A DNA stretch of 64,000 bases. It comes from Nitratireductor aquimarinus. Its GTDB lineage: Bacteria; Pseudomonadota; Alphaproteobacteria; Rhizobiales; Rhizobiaceae. The stretch lies in NCBI RefSeq assembly GCF_046773475.1, contig NZ_CP177239.1, forward strand, positions 372,001 to 436,000, written 5' to 3'. Shown here piece after piece: positions 50,820 through 58,259 of this stretch. The notes under the pieces are model-generated. The model was not told where the DNA came from. It worked only from the letters and a program-made list of their open reading frames with translations, and made no database searches. Position 1 is the stretch's first letter, and each line of letters starts with the position of its first letter. The position numbers and the translations under genes are program-made.

Positions 50820-51969
50820 GGCTGGGAACTCCCTTGGCGGAGATGTCGGTCTTTTCTGCGGGCGCATCGGCGGGGCCGTCGAGCGCCTGTTTCCACGGTA
50901 CGAACATGTCGATGACGAGCAGGAGGGCGATCCAGAGCCCGAAGGTTCCGATCACGCCGAGCCAGCCGCTGGACCCCCAGCCAACCACATATTCGAGATA
51001 GCCGGCGGTCTGCTTTTGCACCGTCTGCACGTCCATCAGCACGTTCCAGCGGGCCATCCAGGCGAGATGCAGCGCCACCAGCCCGATGATCCAGCCCCAG
51101 ATGCGCGCGCCGTTGCGCCATACGAGCAGGAAGCTGACAAGCGTCATGGATGCGCCGATGGAGAGGCTCCAGATGGCCGTGGATCGCCATTCGGCGCTGT
51201 GGCGCACCGACTGGATGGCGGCTGCGACGGAGCTGTCTTCCACGAAGATTCCCTCAAGCGCCCAGGCAAGGGCCACAAGCGCCGTCACCACCGCAGCGGC
51301 GACAACCACCATCAGCATGTTGCGGTCGGTGTCGGCGTCGCGCGCGCCGGTGAAACGGTTGAGAACGAGCACCAGACCGGCAGCGCCGATGAAGCCGGTG
51401 GCTGCGAAGAAGGGCAGGAGCCATTGCGTGTTCCACAGCGGACGACCTTTGAGGATGGCGACTTCGCTGCCGGTATAAATGGCAATGGCGAACGACATCA
51501 CGGCGGCGAACAGCGCAAGTGCAACGACTGCGAAGCGCGGGGTCTGCCAGCCGCCAAGCGTGGCGATGCGGGCGATGAGGCCGGTCATGTCGTCACGCGT
51601 GCGCCAGGCCAGCATGGGCTCGCGCCAGACAAGCCAGGCGAGCGCTATGATCGCGAAGACGAAGGGCGGCAGCATGAGGCTGCCGATGGACATCCACGAC
51701 CACGGCGTGAAGTAGGCATAAAAATGCCAGAACCGCAGCGGCTGATGCAGATCGGCCAGAAGCGCGATTGGGGCAACGATGGCGGTTGTCATCGCGCCAA
51801 GGAGCGCATAGCGCGCCGTCGCCTTCCAGCGGCGTGCGCCGAGAAGACCCGGTAGGGCCAGCCAGAGCGAGGCATAGGCCAGCGCAATCATGAAAAAGTA
51901 CTGCACGGCCCATGGGTACCAGGCGATCTGGTAGCGTGGCGCGAGGATCTCAATGACCGCTGAATTCAT
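50812..51969 (-). CDS. NrfD/TtrC-like membrane quinol-binding subunit
   Basis: A 385-residue polytopic membrane protein of the NrfD/PsrC family with about nine spans, passing quinol electrons to the Fe-S subunit. The opening APRYQIAWYPWAVQYFFMIALAY-type region, the LLADLHQPLRFWHFY loop and the YTGSEVAILKGRPLWNTQWL loop are characteristic. ATG 51969 has GAGGAG upstream and overlaps the Fe-S gene by 20 nt; a longer frame to 52047 is antisense-like to the B-subunit end. It overlaps subunit A by 8 nt, so all three are translated together. Confidence 0.85.
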   Translation of the reverse strand: MNSAVIEILAPRYQIAWYPWAVQYFFMIALAYASLWLALPGLLGARRWKATARYALLGAMTTAIVAPIALLADLHQPLRFWHFYAYFTPWSWMSIGSLMLPPFVFAIIALAWLVWREPMLAWRTRDDMTGLIARIATLGGWQTPRFAVVALALFAAVMSFAIAIYTGSEVAILKGRPLWNTQWLLPFFAATGFIGAAGLVLVLNRFTGARDADTDRNMLMVVVAAAVVTALVALAWALEGIFVEDSSVAAAIQSVRHSAEWRSTAIWSLSIGASMTLVSFLLVWRNGARIWGWIIGLVALHLAWMARWNVLMDVQTVQKQTAGYLEYVVGWGSSGWLGVIGTFGLWIALLLVIDMFVPWKQALDGPADAPAEKTDISAKGVPSHG

Positions 51970-52729
51970 AGTGCAACTCCTCATTGTCCGTGCCACGGAT
52001 TTCCCAGATCGAGGCGAAGGCCTCGGGGCGGTCGACGAAGCGTTCATCCATGCCGAGATAGAAGACGTGCGGCAGCGTTCCCTTTTCGGGCTGCAGAACC
52101 TGCAATTCGTCCCGGTGCTCGGCGATCATGCGGGCAATGGTGCTTTCGGGATCGTTCAGATCGCCGATGATGCGCGCGCCGCCGACGCAGCTTTCAACAC
52201 AGGCCGGCAGAAGACCGGCTTCCAGCCGGTGGGTGCAGAATGTGCACTTGTCGGCGGTCTGCGTCTTGTCGTTGATGAAGCGCGCATCATAGGGGCAGGC
52301 CTGTACGCAATAGGCGCAGCCGACGCAGCGTTCCGCATCGACGACGACGATGCCGTCTTCCTGCTGATAGGTGGCCTGCACCGGGCAGACCGGCACGCAG
52401 GGCGGGTTGTCGCAGTGATTGCACAGCCGTGGCAGGAAGAAGGTCGACATGTCGCCCGTCTCCGGATCGTCGACCTCATATTGAGACACGATGGTGCGGA
52501 ACTTGCCCAGCGGCGCATCGTTTTCCAGATGGCACGAGACCGTGCAGGCCTGGCAACCGATGCAGCGGCGCAGGTCGATCAGCATGGCGTAGCGCTTTGT
52601 GGGATCACCGCCGCGACGCGGCGGCTGGTCGTTGATGGCGGCTTCCGCCACCGTGGCCAGTGGCACGAGGCTGGCGCCCGCGGCAAGCCGCGCGAGCTGC
52701 CCCATGAACATCCGTCTTGCAAGATCCAT
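51950..52729 (-). CDS. four-cluster ferredoxin-type subunit (TtrB-like)
   Basis: A 259-residue electron-transfer subunit with a twin-arginine-type leader (DLARRMFMGQLARLAAG, cleavage near AEA-A). Sixteen cysteines fall in four groups for four [4Fe-4S] clusters: CIGCQACTVSC, CNHCDNPPCVPVC, CVGCAYCVQAC and CTFC...CVESC. It links the NrfD-like and molybdopterin subunits. ATG 52729 has TTGGAGGTCAC directly upstream; a longer frame to 52828 runs into the FNR-type box. First gene of the operon. Confidence 0.88.
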   Translation of the reverse strand: MDLARRMFMGQLARLAAGASLVPLATVAEAAINDQPPRRGGDPTKRYAMLIDLRRCIGCQACTVSCHLENDAPLGKFRTIVSQYEVDDPETGDMSTFFLPRLCNHCDNPPCVPVCPVQATYQQEDGIVVVDAERCVGCAYCVQACPYDARFINDKTQTADKCTFCTHRLEAGLLPACVESCVGGARIIGDLNDPESTIARMIAEHRDELQVLQPEKGTLPHVFYLGMDERFVDRPEAFASIWEIRGTDNEELHYEFSGH

Positions 52730-52777
52730 GTGACCTCCAATGAGTTTGGCTAGCCCGCGAATCTGCAGGCAGGCATT

Positions 52778-52794
52778 GCTACGAAAGTCGTAGC
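52778..52794. promoter_or_regulatory. palindrome overlapping the predicted Ttr-like promoter -10
   Basis: GCTACGA-AAG-TCGTAGC, a perfect 7-bp inverted repeat. It covers the -10 and start site predicted from a class II FNR promoter geometry, a position suited to a repressor or to a leader hairpin. Confidence 0.4.
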
Positions 52795-52814
52795 CCGGAG
52801 GTGCGAGGTGGAAT

Positions 52815-52828
52815 TTGACCAGAGTCAA
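52815..52828 (-). promoter_or_regulatory. FNR/FixK/Dnr-type box upstream of the Ttr-like operon
   Basis: TTGAC-N4-GTCAA is a perfect palindrome of the CRP/FNR superfamily type (classical FNR: TTGAT-N4-ATCAA). If centred at -41.5, transcription would start near 52780 with TACGAC (52792-52787) as the -10. This predicts induction under low oxygen or by nitrogen oxides. Confidence 0.6.
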
Positions 52829-52978
52829 AATTCCAAAAATATCAATGAGTTATGCTTTTTAGCATGGGTGCGATGCATTTCTGCATGCCTTGCCGGCAAT
52901 GGGAGCCGCGTAGCAGCGCTGCCCTGCCATTGCTGTCCGGCGGGGCTTCCCGTTTCGCGCGTGCCGGAGCGCGCAGGT

Positions 52979-53079
52979 TAGAGCATCGGCCTGAAAATCG
53001 GAATCGATTTTCGGAAAGCACGATGCGCAGATTCAATAGGTTAGAGCGTCCTTTGTGCATCCGAATGCACGGCGCTTTA
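52979..53079. repeat. dispersed Rhizobiales-type palindromic repeat (about 100 bp)
   Basis: Two imperfect palindromes side by side: GAGCATCGG...GAAAATCGGAATCGATTTTC...CGATGCG-type (52981-53030) and GAGCGTCC...GTGCATCCGAATGCAC...GCGCTTTA (53043-53079). The form is that of elements repeated between genes in Mesorhizobium relatives. Its right end supplies the radC stop codon and probably ends that transcript. Confidence 0.6.
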
Positions 53080-53832
53080 GAAGAGCTGCAACCCCTTGAA
53101 GCTCACATGGCCGTTCTTGCCGATGATGATGTGATCATGCACGGCGATGCCGAGCGGCGTCGCGGTTTGCACGATGGTTTTGGTCATCTCGATATCGGCG
53201 CGTGACGGCGTCGGGTCGCCCGATGGGTGGTTGTGCACCAGCACCACGGCGCTCGCCGACAGTTCCAGCGCGCGCCGAACGAGTTCGCGCGGATAAACCG
53301 GCGTGTGATCGACCGTGCCGGTCTGCTGCACTTCGTCGGCAATGAGCTGATTCTTCTTGTCGAGGAACAGGACGCGAAACTGTTCTATCTGCTCATGCGC
53401 CATGGAGGCCATGCAATAGTCGATGACCTGTGACCAGGAGGTCAGCAGGTGGCGGCCGCGCAGTTCGGCTTTCAGCATGCGTCGGGCGAGGGTGGCGGCA
53501 ATCTTGAGATCGCGCGCGGCAGCCTCGCCAATGCCTTCCACTTCCTGCAGAAGGCGCTCTGGCGCGCCGAGCACTTCGGGAAGCGAGCCGAAGCGCTCCA
53601 GAAGGGCCTTTGCCGGCCCCTTGGTGTCTGCGCGGGGAATGGAGCGGAAGAGGAAGAGTTCGAGAAGCTCGTAATCCAGAAGCGCTTCGCTTCCATTGTC
53701 GGCGAAGCGCTGCCGTAACCTGTCTCGATGGCCATGATAGTGCGGTTTTCGCGCTGGCTTTGCGCGTTCTATCTTTGTGGTCGGTCCGACTGGCCCTTCA
53801 GCAAAGAATGTGTGCTCGTCCTGCCTGCCCAT
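53077..53832 (-). CDS. radC: RadC family JAB-domain protein
   Basis: A 251-residue RadC protein: N-terminal helix-hairpin-helix part (HGHRDRLRQRFADNGSEAL, LLQEVEGIGEAAARDLK) and a C-terminal JAB1/MPN-type metalloprotease-like domain. The metal motif is VHNHPSGDPTPSRAD. Its function remains unclear despite the historical link to DNA repair. ATG 53832 has GGGGGAGGCAC upstream. The stop codon falls within a dispersed repeat. It follows map by 70 bp on the same strand. Confidence 0.92.
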   Translation of the reverse strand: MGRQDEHTFFAEGPVGPTTKIERAKPARKPHYHGHRDRLRQRFADNGSEALLDYELLELFLFRSIPRADTKGPAKALLERFGSLPEVLGAPERLLQEVEGIGEAAARDLKIAATLARRMLKAELRGRHLLTSWSQVIDYCMASMAHEQIEQFRVLFLDKKNQLIADEVQQTGTVDHTPVYPRELVRRALELSASAVVLVHNHPSGDPTPSRADIEMTKTIVQTATPLGIAVHDHIIIGKNGHVSFKGLQLF

Positions 53833-53902
53833 AAGTGCCTCCCCCTTGCACCGCTCAAACAGGCGTGAGTCCGCAACGGACTGCACGCACCGGTAGAGCA
53901 GT

Positions 53903-54730
53903 TTAGGCGGAGAGGCCGGGGCGGTCGAGCCCTGCAGGCGAAAGGGTGAAGATTTCACAACCGGTTTCGGTGACGCCGATCGAGTGCTCATACTGAGCCG
54001 AAAGTGAGCGGTCGCGCGTCACAGCCGTCCAGCCATCCGAGAGCACCTTCACATGCGGACGACCCAGATTGATCATCGGCTCGATGGTGAAGATCATGCC
54101 CGGCCGCATCTCGACGCCTTCGCTCGGAGTGCCATAGTGCAGAATGTTCGGCGCGTCGTGGAACAGCTGTCCGAGGCCATGGCCGCAGAAATCGCGCACC
54201 ACGGAGCAGCGCTCGCCTTCCGCATAGGACTGGATGGCGGCGCCGATTGCGCCGGTGCGTGCGCCAGGCTTTACGGCGGCGATGCCGCGCATGAGGCATT
54301 CATGCGTGACTTCGAGTAGCCGTTCGGCCGCGCGCTTGATCGTGCCGACCGGATACATGCGGCTCGAATCACCGTGCCAGCCGTCGAGAATGTAGGTGAC
54401 GTCGATGTTCACGATGTCGCCTTCGCGCAGCGGCTTGTTGTCTGGAATGCCGTGGCAGACCACATGGTTGATCGAGGTGCAGGTGGACTTTGTGTAGCCG
54501 CGATAGTTGAGCGTCGCGGGAATGGCGCCATGGTCCATGCCGAACTCGAAGACGAAACGGTCGATCTCGTTGGTCGTCACGCCCGGCGCGACGCGATCCG
54601 CCAGCTCATCAAGGCAGCGCGCCGTGAGGTTGCAGGCCTTGCGCATGCCTTCAAAGCCCTCTTCGCCGTAAAGGCGGATCTGGCCGGTATTACGCATGGG
54701 GGCGGAGTCTGCTTCGAGATAGGTGACCAT
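53903..54730 (-). CDS. map: type I methionine aminopeptidase
   Basis: A 275-residue dinuclear metallo-aminopeptidase that removes the initiator Met. Metal-ligand regions: NIDVTYILDGWHGDSSRMYPVG (two Asp), CGHGLGQLFHDAPNI (His), FTIEPMINLG (Glu) and QYEHSIGVTETG (Glu). The substrate-site His is in NHVVCHGIPDNKPL. ATG 54730 (MVTYLEADSAPMRNTGQIRLY) fits relatives; a TTG at 54760 is a less likely start. Confidence 0.95.
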   Translation of the reverse strand: MVTYLEADSAPMRNTGQIRLYGEEGFEGMRKACNLTARCLDELADRVAPGVTTNEIDRFVFEFGMDHGAIPATLNYRGYTKSTCTSINHVVCHGIPDNKPLREGDIVNIDVTYILDGWHGDSSRMYPVGTIKRAAERLLEVTHECLMRGIAAVKPGARTGAIGAAIQSYAEGERCSVVRDFCGHGLGQLFHDAPNILHYGTPSEGVEMRPGMIFTIEPMINLGRPHVKVLSDGWTAVTRDRSLSAQYEHSIGVTETGCEIFTLSPAGLDRPGLSA

Positions 54731-54787
54731 GGGGCTTTGGTTCGCTTGCGCTTTGTTCAATAATCGTTGTGCCGGATTTTGCGGCTT

Positions 54788-55489
54788 TTATCGCACGATG
54801 TCTATCAGACGATCCGGGCGGATGGCTTCAGGAGTGATTTGGCATTTGATGGCGTAAGCTTCAACCCCGGCGGCGCTGGCCTGCGCAAAAGCCGCAGCAT
54901 AGGCGGGGTCCAGATCGCCACAGAGGCGGAAGCGGTCGCAGTCGCCGCGCTGCACCAGATAGATCATGATTGCGCGGTGGCCGGCGGCGCGCATGCCGAT
55001 GAGCTCATGCAGGTGCCGCGCGCCGCGCTCCGTGACCGTGTCGGGGAACTCGGCCAGCCCCGGCTCGCGCATGAAGTGGACGTTCTTGACCTCCACATAG
55101 GCGCAGGCGCGGTCTGCGGCCTCCAGAAGCATGTCGATGCGCGAGCGCTCTCCGTAGCGTTGCTCGCGCTTCAGGACGGGGTAGGCGGCAAGATCGGAAA
55201 CGAGGCCGGCGTGGATTGCTTCTTCGGCGAGCCTGTTGGGCAGGCCGGTGTTGATTCCGACCAGCGTGTCGTCCGCCTCCACGATCTCCAGGCGATGGGC
55301 GTATTTGCGCTTGGGGTCGTCGGAGCGGGAGAGAAAGACGCGTGACCCTTCAGCGGTCAGGCCCAGCATGGAGCCGGTGTTGGGCACCGAAACCGTTATC
55401 TGTGTCCCGTCCTCTAGGATGACATCGGCCAGGAAGCGCTTGTAGCGGCGGATCAGCCGGGCTTCTATCAGGGGCTCTGGAAACTGCAT
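54788..55489 (-). CDS. sfsA: sugar fermentation stimulation protein SfsA
   Basis: A 233-residue SfsA with an N-terminal OB-like part (RRYKRFLADVILEDGTQITVSVPNTGSM) and a C-terminal PD-(D/E)XK nuclease-like fold (ERSRIDMLLEAADRACAYVEVKNVHF). It may act as a nucleic-acid-binding protein or nuclease; its physiological role is not settled. It is encoded just upstream of map on the same strand, a gene pair seen in relatives. Confidence 0.93.
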   Translation of the reverse strand: MQFPEPLIEARLIRRYKRFLADVILEDGTQITVSVPNTGSMLGLTAEGSRVFLSRSDDPKRKYAHRLEIVEADDTLVGINTGLPNRLAEEAIHAGLVSDLAAYPVLKREQRYGERSRIDMLLEAADRACAYVEVKNVHFMREPGLAEFPDTVTERGARHLHELIGMRAAGHRAIMIYLVQRGDCDRFRLCGDLDPAYAAAFAQASAAGVEAYAIKCQITPEAIRPDRLIDIVR

Positions 55490-55550
55490 TGCGGTCTTTC
55501 CGAAGGGAGAGTCTTTTCAGCGGGTTGCGTGGGCTTCTGCAAGCGCTGAT

Positions 55551-56525
55551 TCAGGTGGACGGCTGGCCGTGGGCACTGATCGCTGCGCGCTTGCGGTAAT
55601 AACGGCCGAGCACGAGCGGCGTCAGATACATGGGGATCTGATAGCAGCCGATAAAGAGCAGAAGTGAATCGGTGACGCTCGCAGGAAGCGCAGTGAGGAA
55701 GAGGCCGATATTGCGGTTGCCGGCGGCAATGCCCAGAGGCGCTGCAATGGCTTTGGAGCCGGAGCGTTCCAGCAGCGTGGTCACGGCGAGCTGGAGAAGA
55801 AAGTTCGCCGCGAAGGCAATGGCGAGGTTGAGGCCTACAAGAGCGGGGTCGATCAGCAGGGTTTCGCCAACGGCGGACATGAGCCCCACAACGACCACAC
55901 CCATGAGAATCGCGGAAAGACCGTCGATCGAGCGTATGGCGCCGGGGCCGGGACTGCGTAACGCGAATCGGCGCAGCAGGAAGGCAGCAGAGACCGCCAG
56001 CGCGATAACGGCCAGCAGACGGCCTGCGGCCGCCAGAATCACGTCAGCGCTCCCCAGCGCGGGTGTGAGCCAGAATACGGGCAGAACGGTGAGCGGCAGG
56101 AGCGCGGTGCCGAGCGTCATGACCCGCATGACCGGTGCAGGATCGTTTCCCGTCATGATCGCCAGATGCGGGCTGCCGGAAACGGGCGCGGCTGCGGCCA
56201 TGAGCACCAGAGCGGTGGGCAGGACGCCGGTCCAGCCGATGGCGAGGAAGAGGAGGGCGAAAACGAGCGGAAGCGCCAGCTGAAAGGCGAGCGTGGCGAC
56301 GAGGGACTGCCGCAGGTCGCTCAATGCGCCGATGAGGGCTCTGGGGCCGACGCGCAGCGCTGCAAGAAAGAGCAGGCCGGCGATCATTTCCGCAATCCAT
56401 GGCTTTGCGGCGTGTGCTGCTGCCGGAGAAGCGATTCCCGCCACAAGCCCGGCTATCAGAAAGAATCGCGCATGCGAGGCTGCAAAGCCGAGCGTATTCG
56501 AAATGGCGGTCAGTACGCCCTGCAT
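55551..56525 (-). CDS. SBF/BASS-like membrane transporter
   Basis: A 324-residue protein with about ten membrane spans, resembling the bile acid:sodium symporter (SBF/BASS) superfamily: an internal repeat of two five-helix halves and the helix-breaking PVSGSPHLAIMTGNDPAPVMRVMTLG segment at the crossover site. A second crossover is suggested by IAAGNRNIGLFLTALP. The substrate is unknown. ATG 56525 has GGGGAGA directly upstream; a longer frame to 56633 reads toward the tRNA gene and is not hydrophobic. Confidence 0.7.
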   Translation of the reverse strand: MQGVLTAISNTLGFAASHARFFLIAGLVAGIASPAAAHAAKPWIAEMIAGLLFLAALRVGPRALIGALSDLRQSLVATLAFQLALPLVFALLFLAIGWTGVLPTALVLMAAAAPVSGSPHLAIMTGNDPAPVMRVMTLGTALLPLTVLPVFWLTPALGSADVILAAAGRLLAVIALAVSAAFLLRRFALRSPGPGAIRSIDGLSAILMGVVVVGLMSAVGETLLIDPALVGLNLAIAFAANFLLQLAVTTLLERSGSKAIAAPLGIAAGNRNIGLFLTALPASVTDSLLLFIGCYQIPMYLTPLVLGRYYRKRAAISAHGQPST

Positions 56526-56673
56526 TCTCCCCGCCTTTCTCCCAAGGTCTCGACGGTAGGCGACTGGCCATGTGTCGAAGACATCTGCATCCGACAAGTA
56601 CGCGGACTGCGAGAGCGGGTCAAACCGAAGCATTCGGCTGACGTTTTACTATGTGCAATTTCGGGAAAGAAAC

Positions 56674-56749
56674 TGGCACGCCCAACGGGACTCGAACCCG
56701 TGTTTCCGCCGTGAAAGGGCGGCGTCCTAGACCGCTAGACGATGGGCGC
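56674..56749 (-). tRNA. tRNA-Glu (anticodon UUC)
   Basis: A 76-nt tRNA with encoded CCA on the minus strand. The anticodon arm CCGCC-CTTTCAC-GGCGG gives UUC. The D-arm and T-loop (GGTTCGAGTCC) are canonical. The acceptor begins with G1 opposite U72, a wobble pair. Confidence 0.96.
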
Positions 56750-56830
56750 GCTCGAGAACGAGACGGCTTATAGTAAGCTTCGCTGCATGGGGCAACCCAT
56801 CAATTGATGGAACATGCATTTTTTTCAAAA

Positions 56831-57979
56831 TTATTTTCTGCGGCGGCAGCGCCAGTTCCAATCGCGCTCCGGACCGACGTCCACATGCACGGATTTCGTG
56901 TGGCAATAGGTGCCTACACCACCACGGCCCGGCATGGAGCGAACGAACTTGGCCAGCTCCCATTTGCTGACGCCGGAAATCTGGATGTCGGCTGCCGCGC
57001 AATACATATGCAGCGACTTGCGGGCGCCGCGGACGCGACGGTTGTAGTTGGGGCTGCGATAGCCGGAGGTGACGACGATTCGCTTGCCATAGTGGCGCTC
57101 AATGGCCTTGAGCATGCCAACGAGCGCTGGCTTCAGGCAGGCAGTGTCGACGCTTTCGCGCTGCTTGAGGAGGCCATTGGGCGCAAGGCGCGCCATGCCG
57201 GCCGCAGAGGCGACCTGATAGGCAGGCTCTTCTTCGTAGATATCTGCATCTGCATCATCGTCCGCGCCGGACTTGCTCGAGAATTCGAACAGGCTGTCAC
57301 CCTGGCGCACGCCGGGAAGGGCCGCGCCGGTGCCGAGGGATGCCGTTACGGGCCGGCTCTCGGAGGTGGCGGCGAGAACCACTTTGGGTTTCTCTTCGGC
57401 CTTCTTTTGCGTCTTCTTCGGGTCGATGAGAGGGCGGGCCGCTCTTTCCGCAGCCTGGGCGGCCTTCGGTTCGCGAGCCGAGAAGAAGGCGGCAAGGAAA
57501 GTCTGTTTCTTGGCGGATGCTTCCGCCTCGGCTGCTGCGACGGCTTCTGCCTCCGCAGTTTCTGTTTCCGCCGGGCGCGCTGCAGGCTGGGGAACCTCTG
57601 CGGCGGCTGTCTGTGTCGTGGTTTCGGCAGCCTGTTGCGCTGCGGTCTCTACCGGCGCTGTCTCGCCGGCAGGGGGCTGCTCATTCGTCTGAGCGGTCTG
57701 TGTCTGGGGTCCCGGGGTAGAGGCTGCTGCCGTTTCTGAGCCGGGGCGCGCTGCCGGGAGTGGAACACTGCTGCCTTCAGCGGCATTCTCTTCGCCAGGT
57801 GCAGCGGCAATAAGGTCGCTGTCGCTGGCCTCAAACCCGTCTTCGCCGGCGCTCGCCTGCAAATCTGTCGGTGTCAGGCCGAACTGCGTTACCGGATCTG
57901 ATGTGGTGGAGCATGAAGCAAGAAAAAGAGCGCAAAGAACGCTGGCAAGGCTCGCACGCCCGCAACTCATCAACTTCAT
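56831..57979 (-). CDS. lipoprotein with C-terminal M15/DUF882 peptidase-like domain
   Basis: A 382-residue protein. The lipobox is LFLASC, so it is probably a lipoprotein. Residues about 30-260 are low-complexity Ala/Glu/Thr/Pro. The last 115 residues form a YcbK/DUF882 (peptidase M15A-type) domain: VVTSGYRSPNYNRRV, the zinc motif SLHMYCAAADIQI (His, Asp) and SVHVDVGPERDWNW (second His). Such domains cleave peptidoglycan cross-links. ATG 57979 with GGAAAG upstream gives the lipoprotein signal. A promoter-like pair lies 140-170 bp upstream. Confidence 0.82.
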   Translation of the reverse strand: MKLMSCGRASLASVLCALFLASCSTTSDPVTQFGLTPTDLQASAGEDGFEASDSDLIAAAPGEENAAEGSSVPLPAARPGSETAAASTPGPQTQTAQTNEQPPAGETAPVETAAQQAAETTTQTAAAEVPQPAARPAETETAEAEAVAAAEAEASAKKQTFLAAFFSAREPKAAQAAERAARPLIDPKKTQKKAEEKPKVVLAATSESRPVTASLGTGAALPGVRQGDSLFEFSSKSGADDDADADIYEEEPAYQVASAAGMARLAPNGLLKQRESVDTACLKPALVGMLKAIERHYGKRIVVTSGYRSPNYNRRVRGARKSLHMYCAAADIQISGVSKWELAKFVRSMPGRGGVGTYCHTKSVHVDVGPERDWNWRCRRRK

Positions 57980-58119
57980 ACAGCGCTTTCCGCTCTCGTC
58001 CCCCAGCAACAGAAGTCTGCCCCCTCATATGAATTCACGAACCAAACAACCCATGCCCGGTTACGGGCATGCAGCCACCGTTTGTCTGCTAACGAATCTT
58101 GGTCCCCATGTGGATAACT

Positions 58120-58149
58120 ATCATAGGCGTTAGAAAACAATTAAGGCAA
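58120..58149 (-). promoter_or_regulatory. possible promoter of the M15-type lipoprotein gene
   Basis: On the minus strand TTGCCT (58149-58144) and TATGAT (58125-58120) are 18 bp apart. The -10 matches five of six bases. It implies a leader of about 135 nt before 57979. Confidence 0.4.
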
Positions 58150-58259
58150 CAACATGTTAGCTTTTAAGCATAGGCCAGAGACCCGGCTCGGTGCGTAAAA
58201 GCTTCTTTCGTTCGGTTACAACGCGTGATCAAGGTTTTGGTCCTGATCCAAGGGCGTGA

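Larger units (their letters stand above)
52730..53076. other. 347-bp non-coding region upstream of the Ttr-like operon
   Basis: No gene seen. It contains a palindrome at 52778-52794, the FNR-type box at 52815-52828, two small hairpin-forming stretches (ATGCT/AGCAT near 52853 and TGCA-type near 52870) and the dispersed repeat 52979-53079 that abuts radC. Confidence 0.6.
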
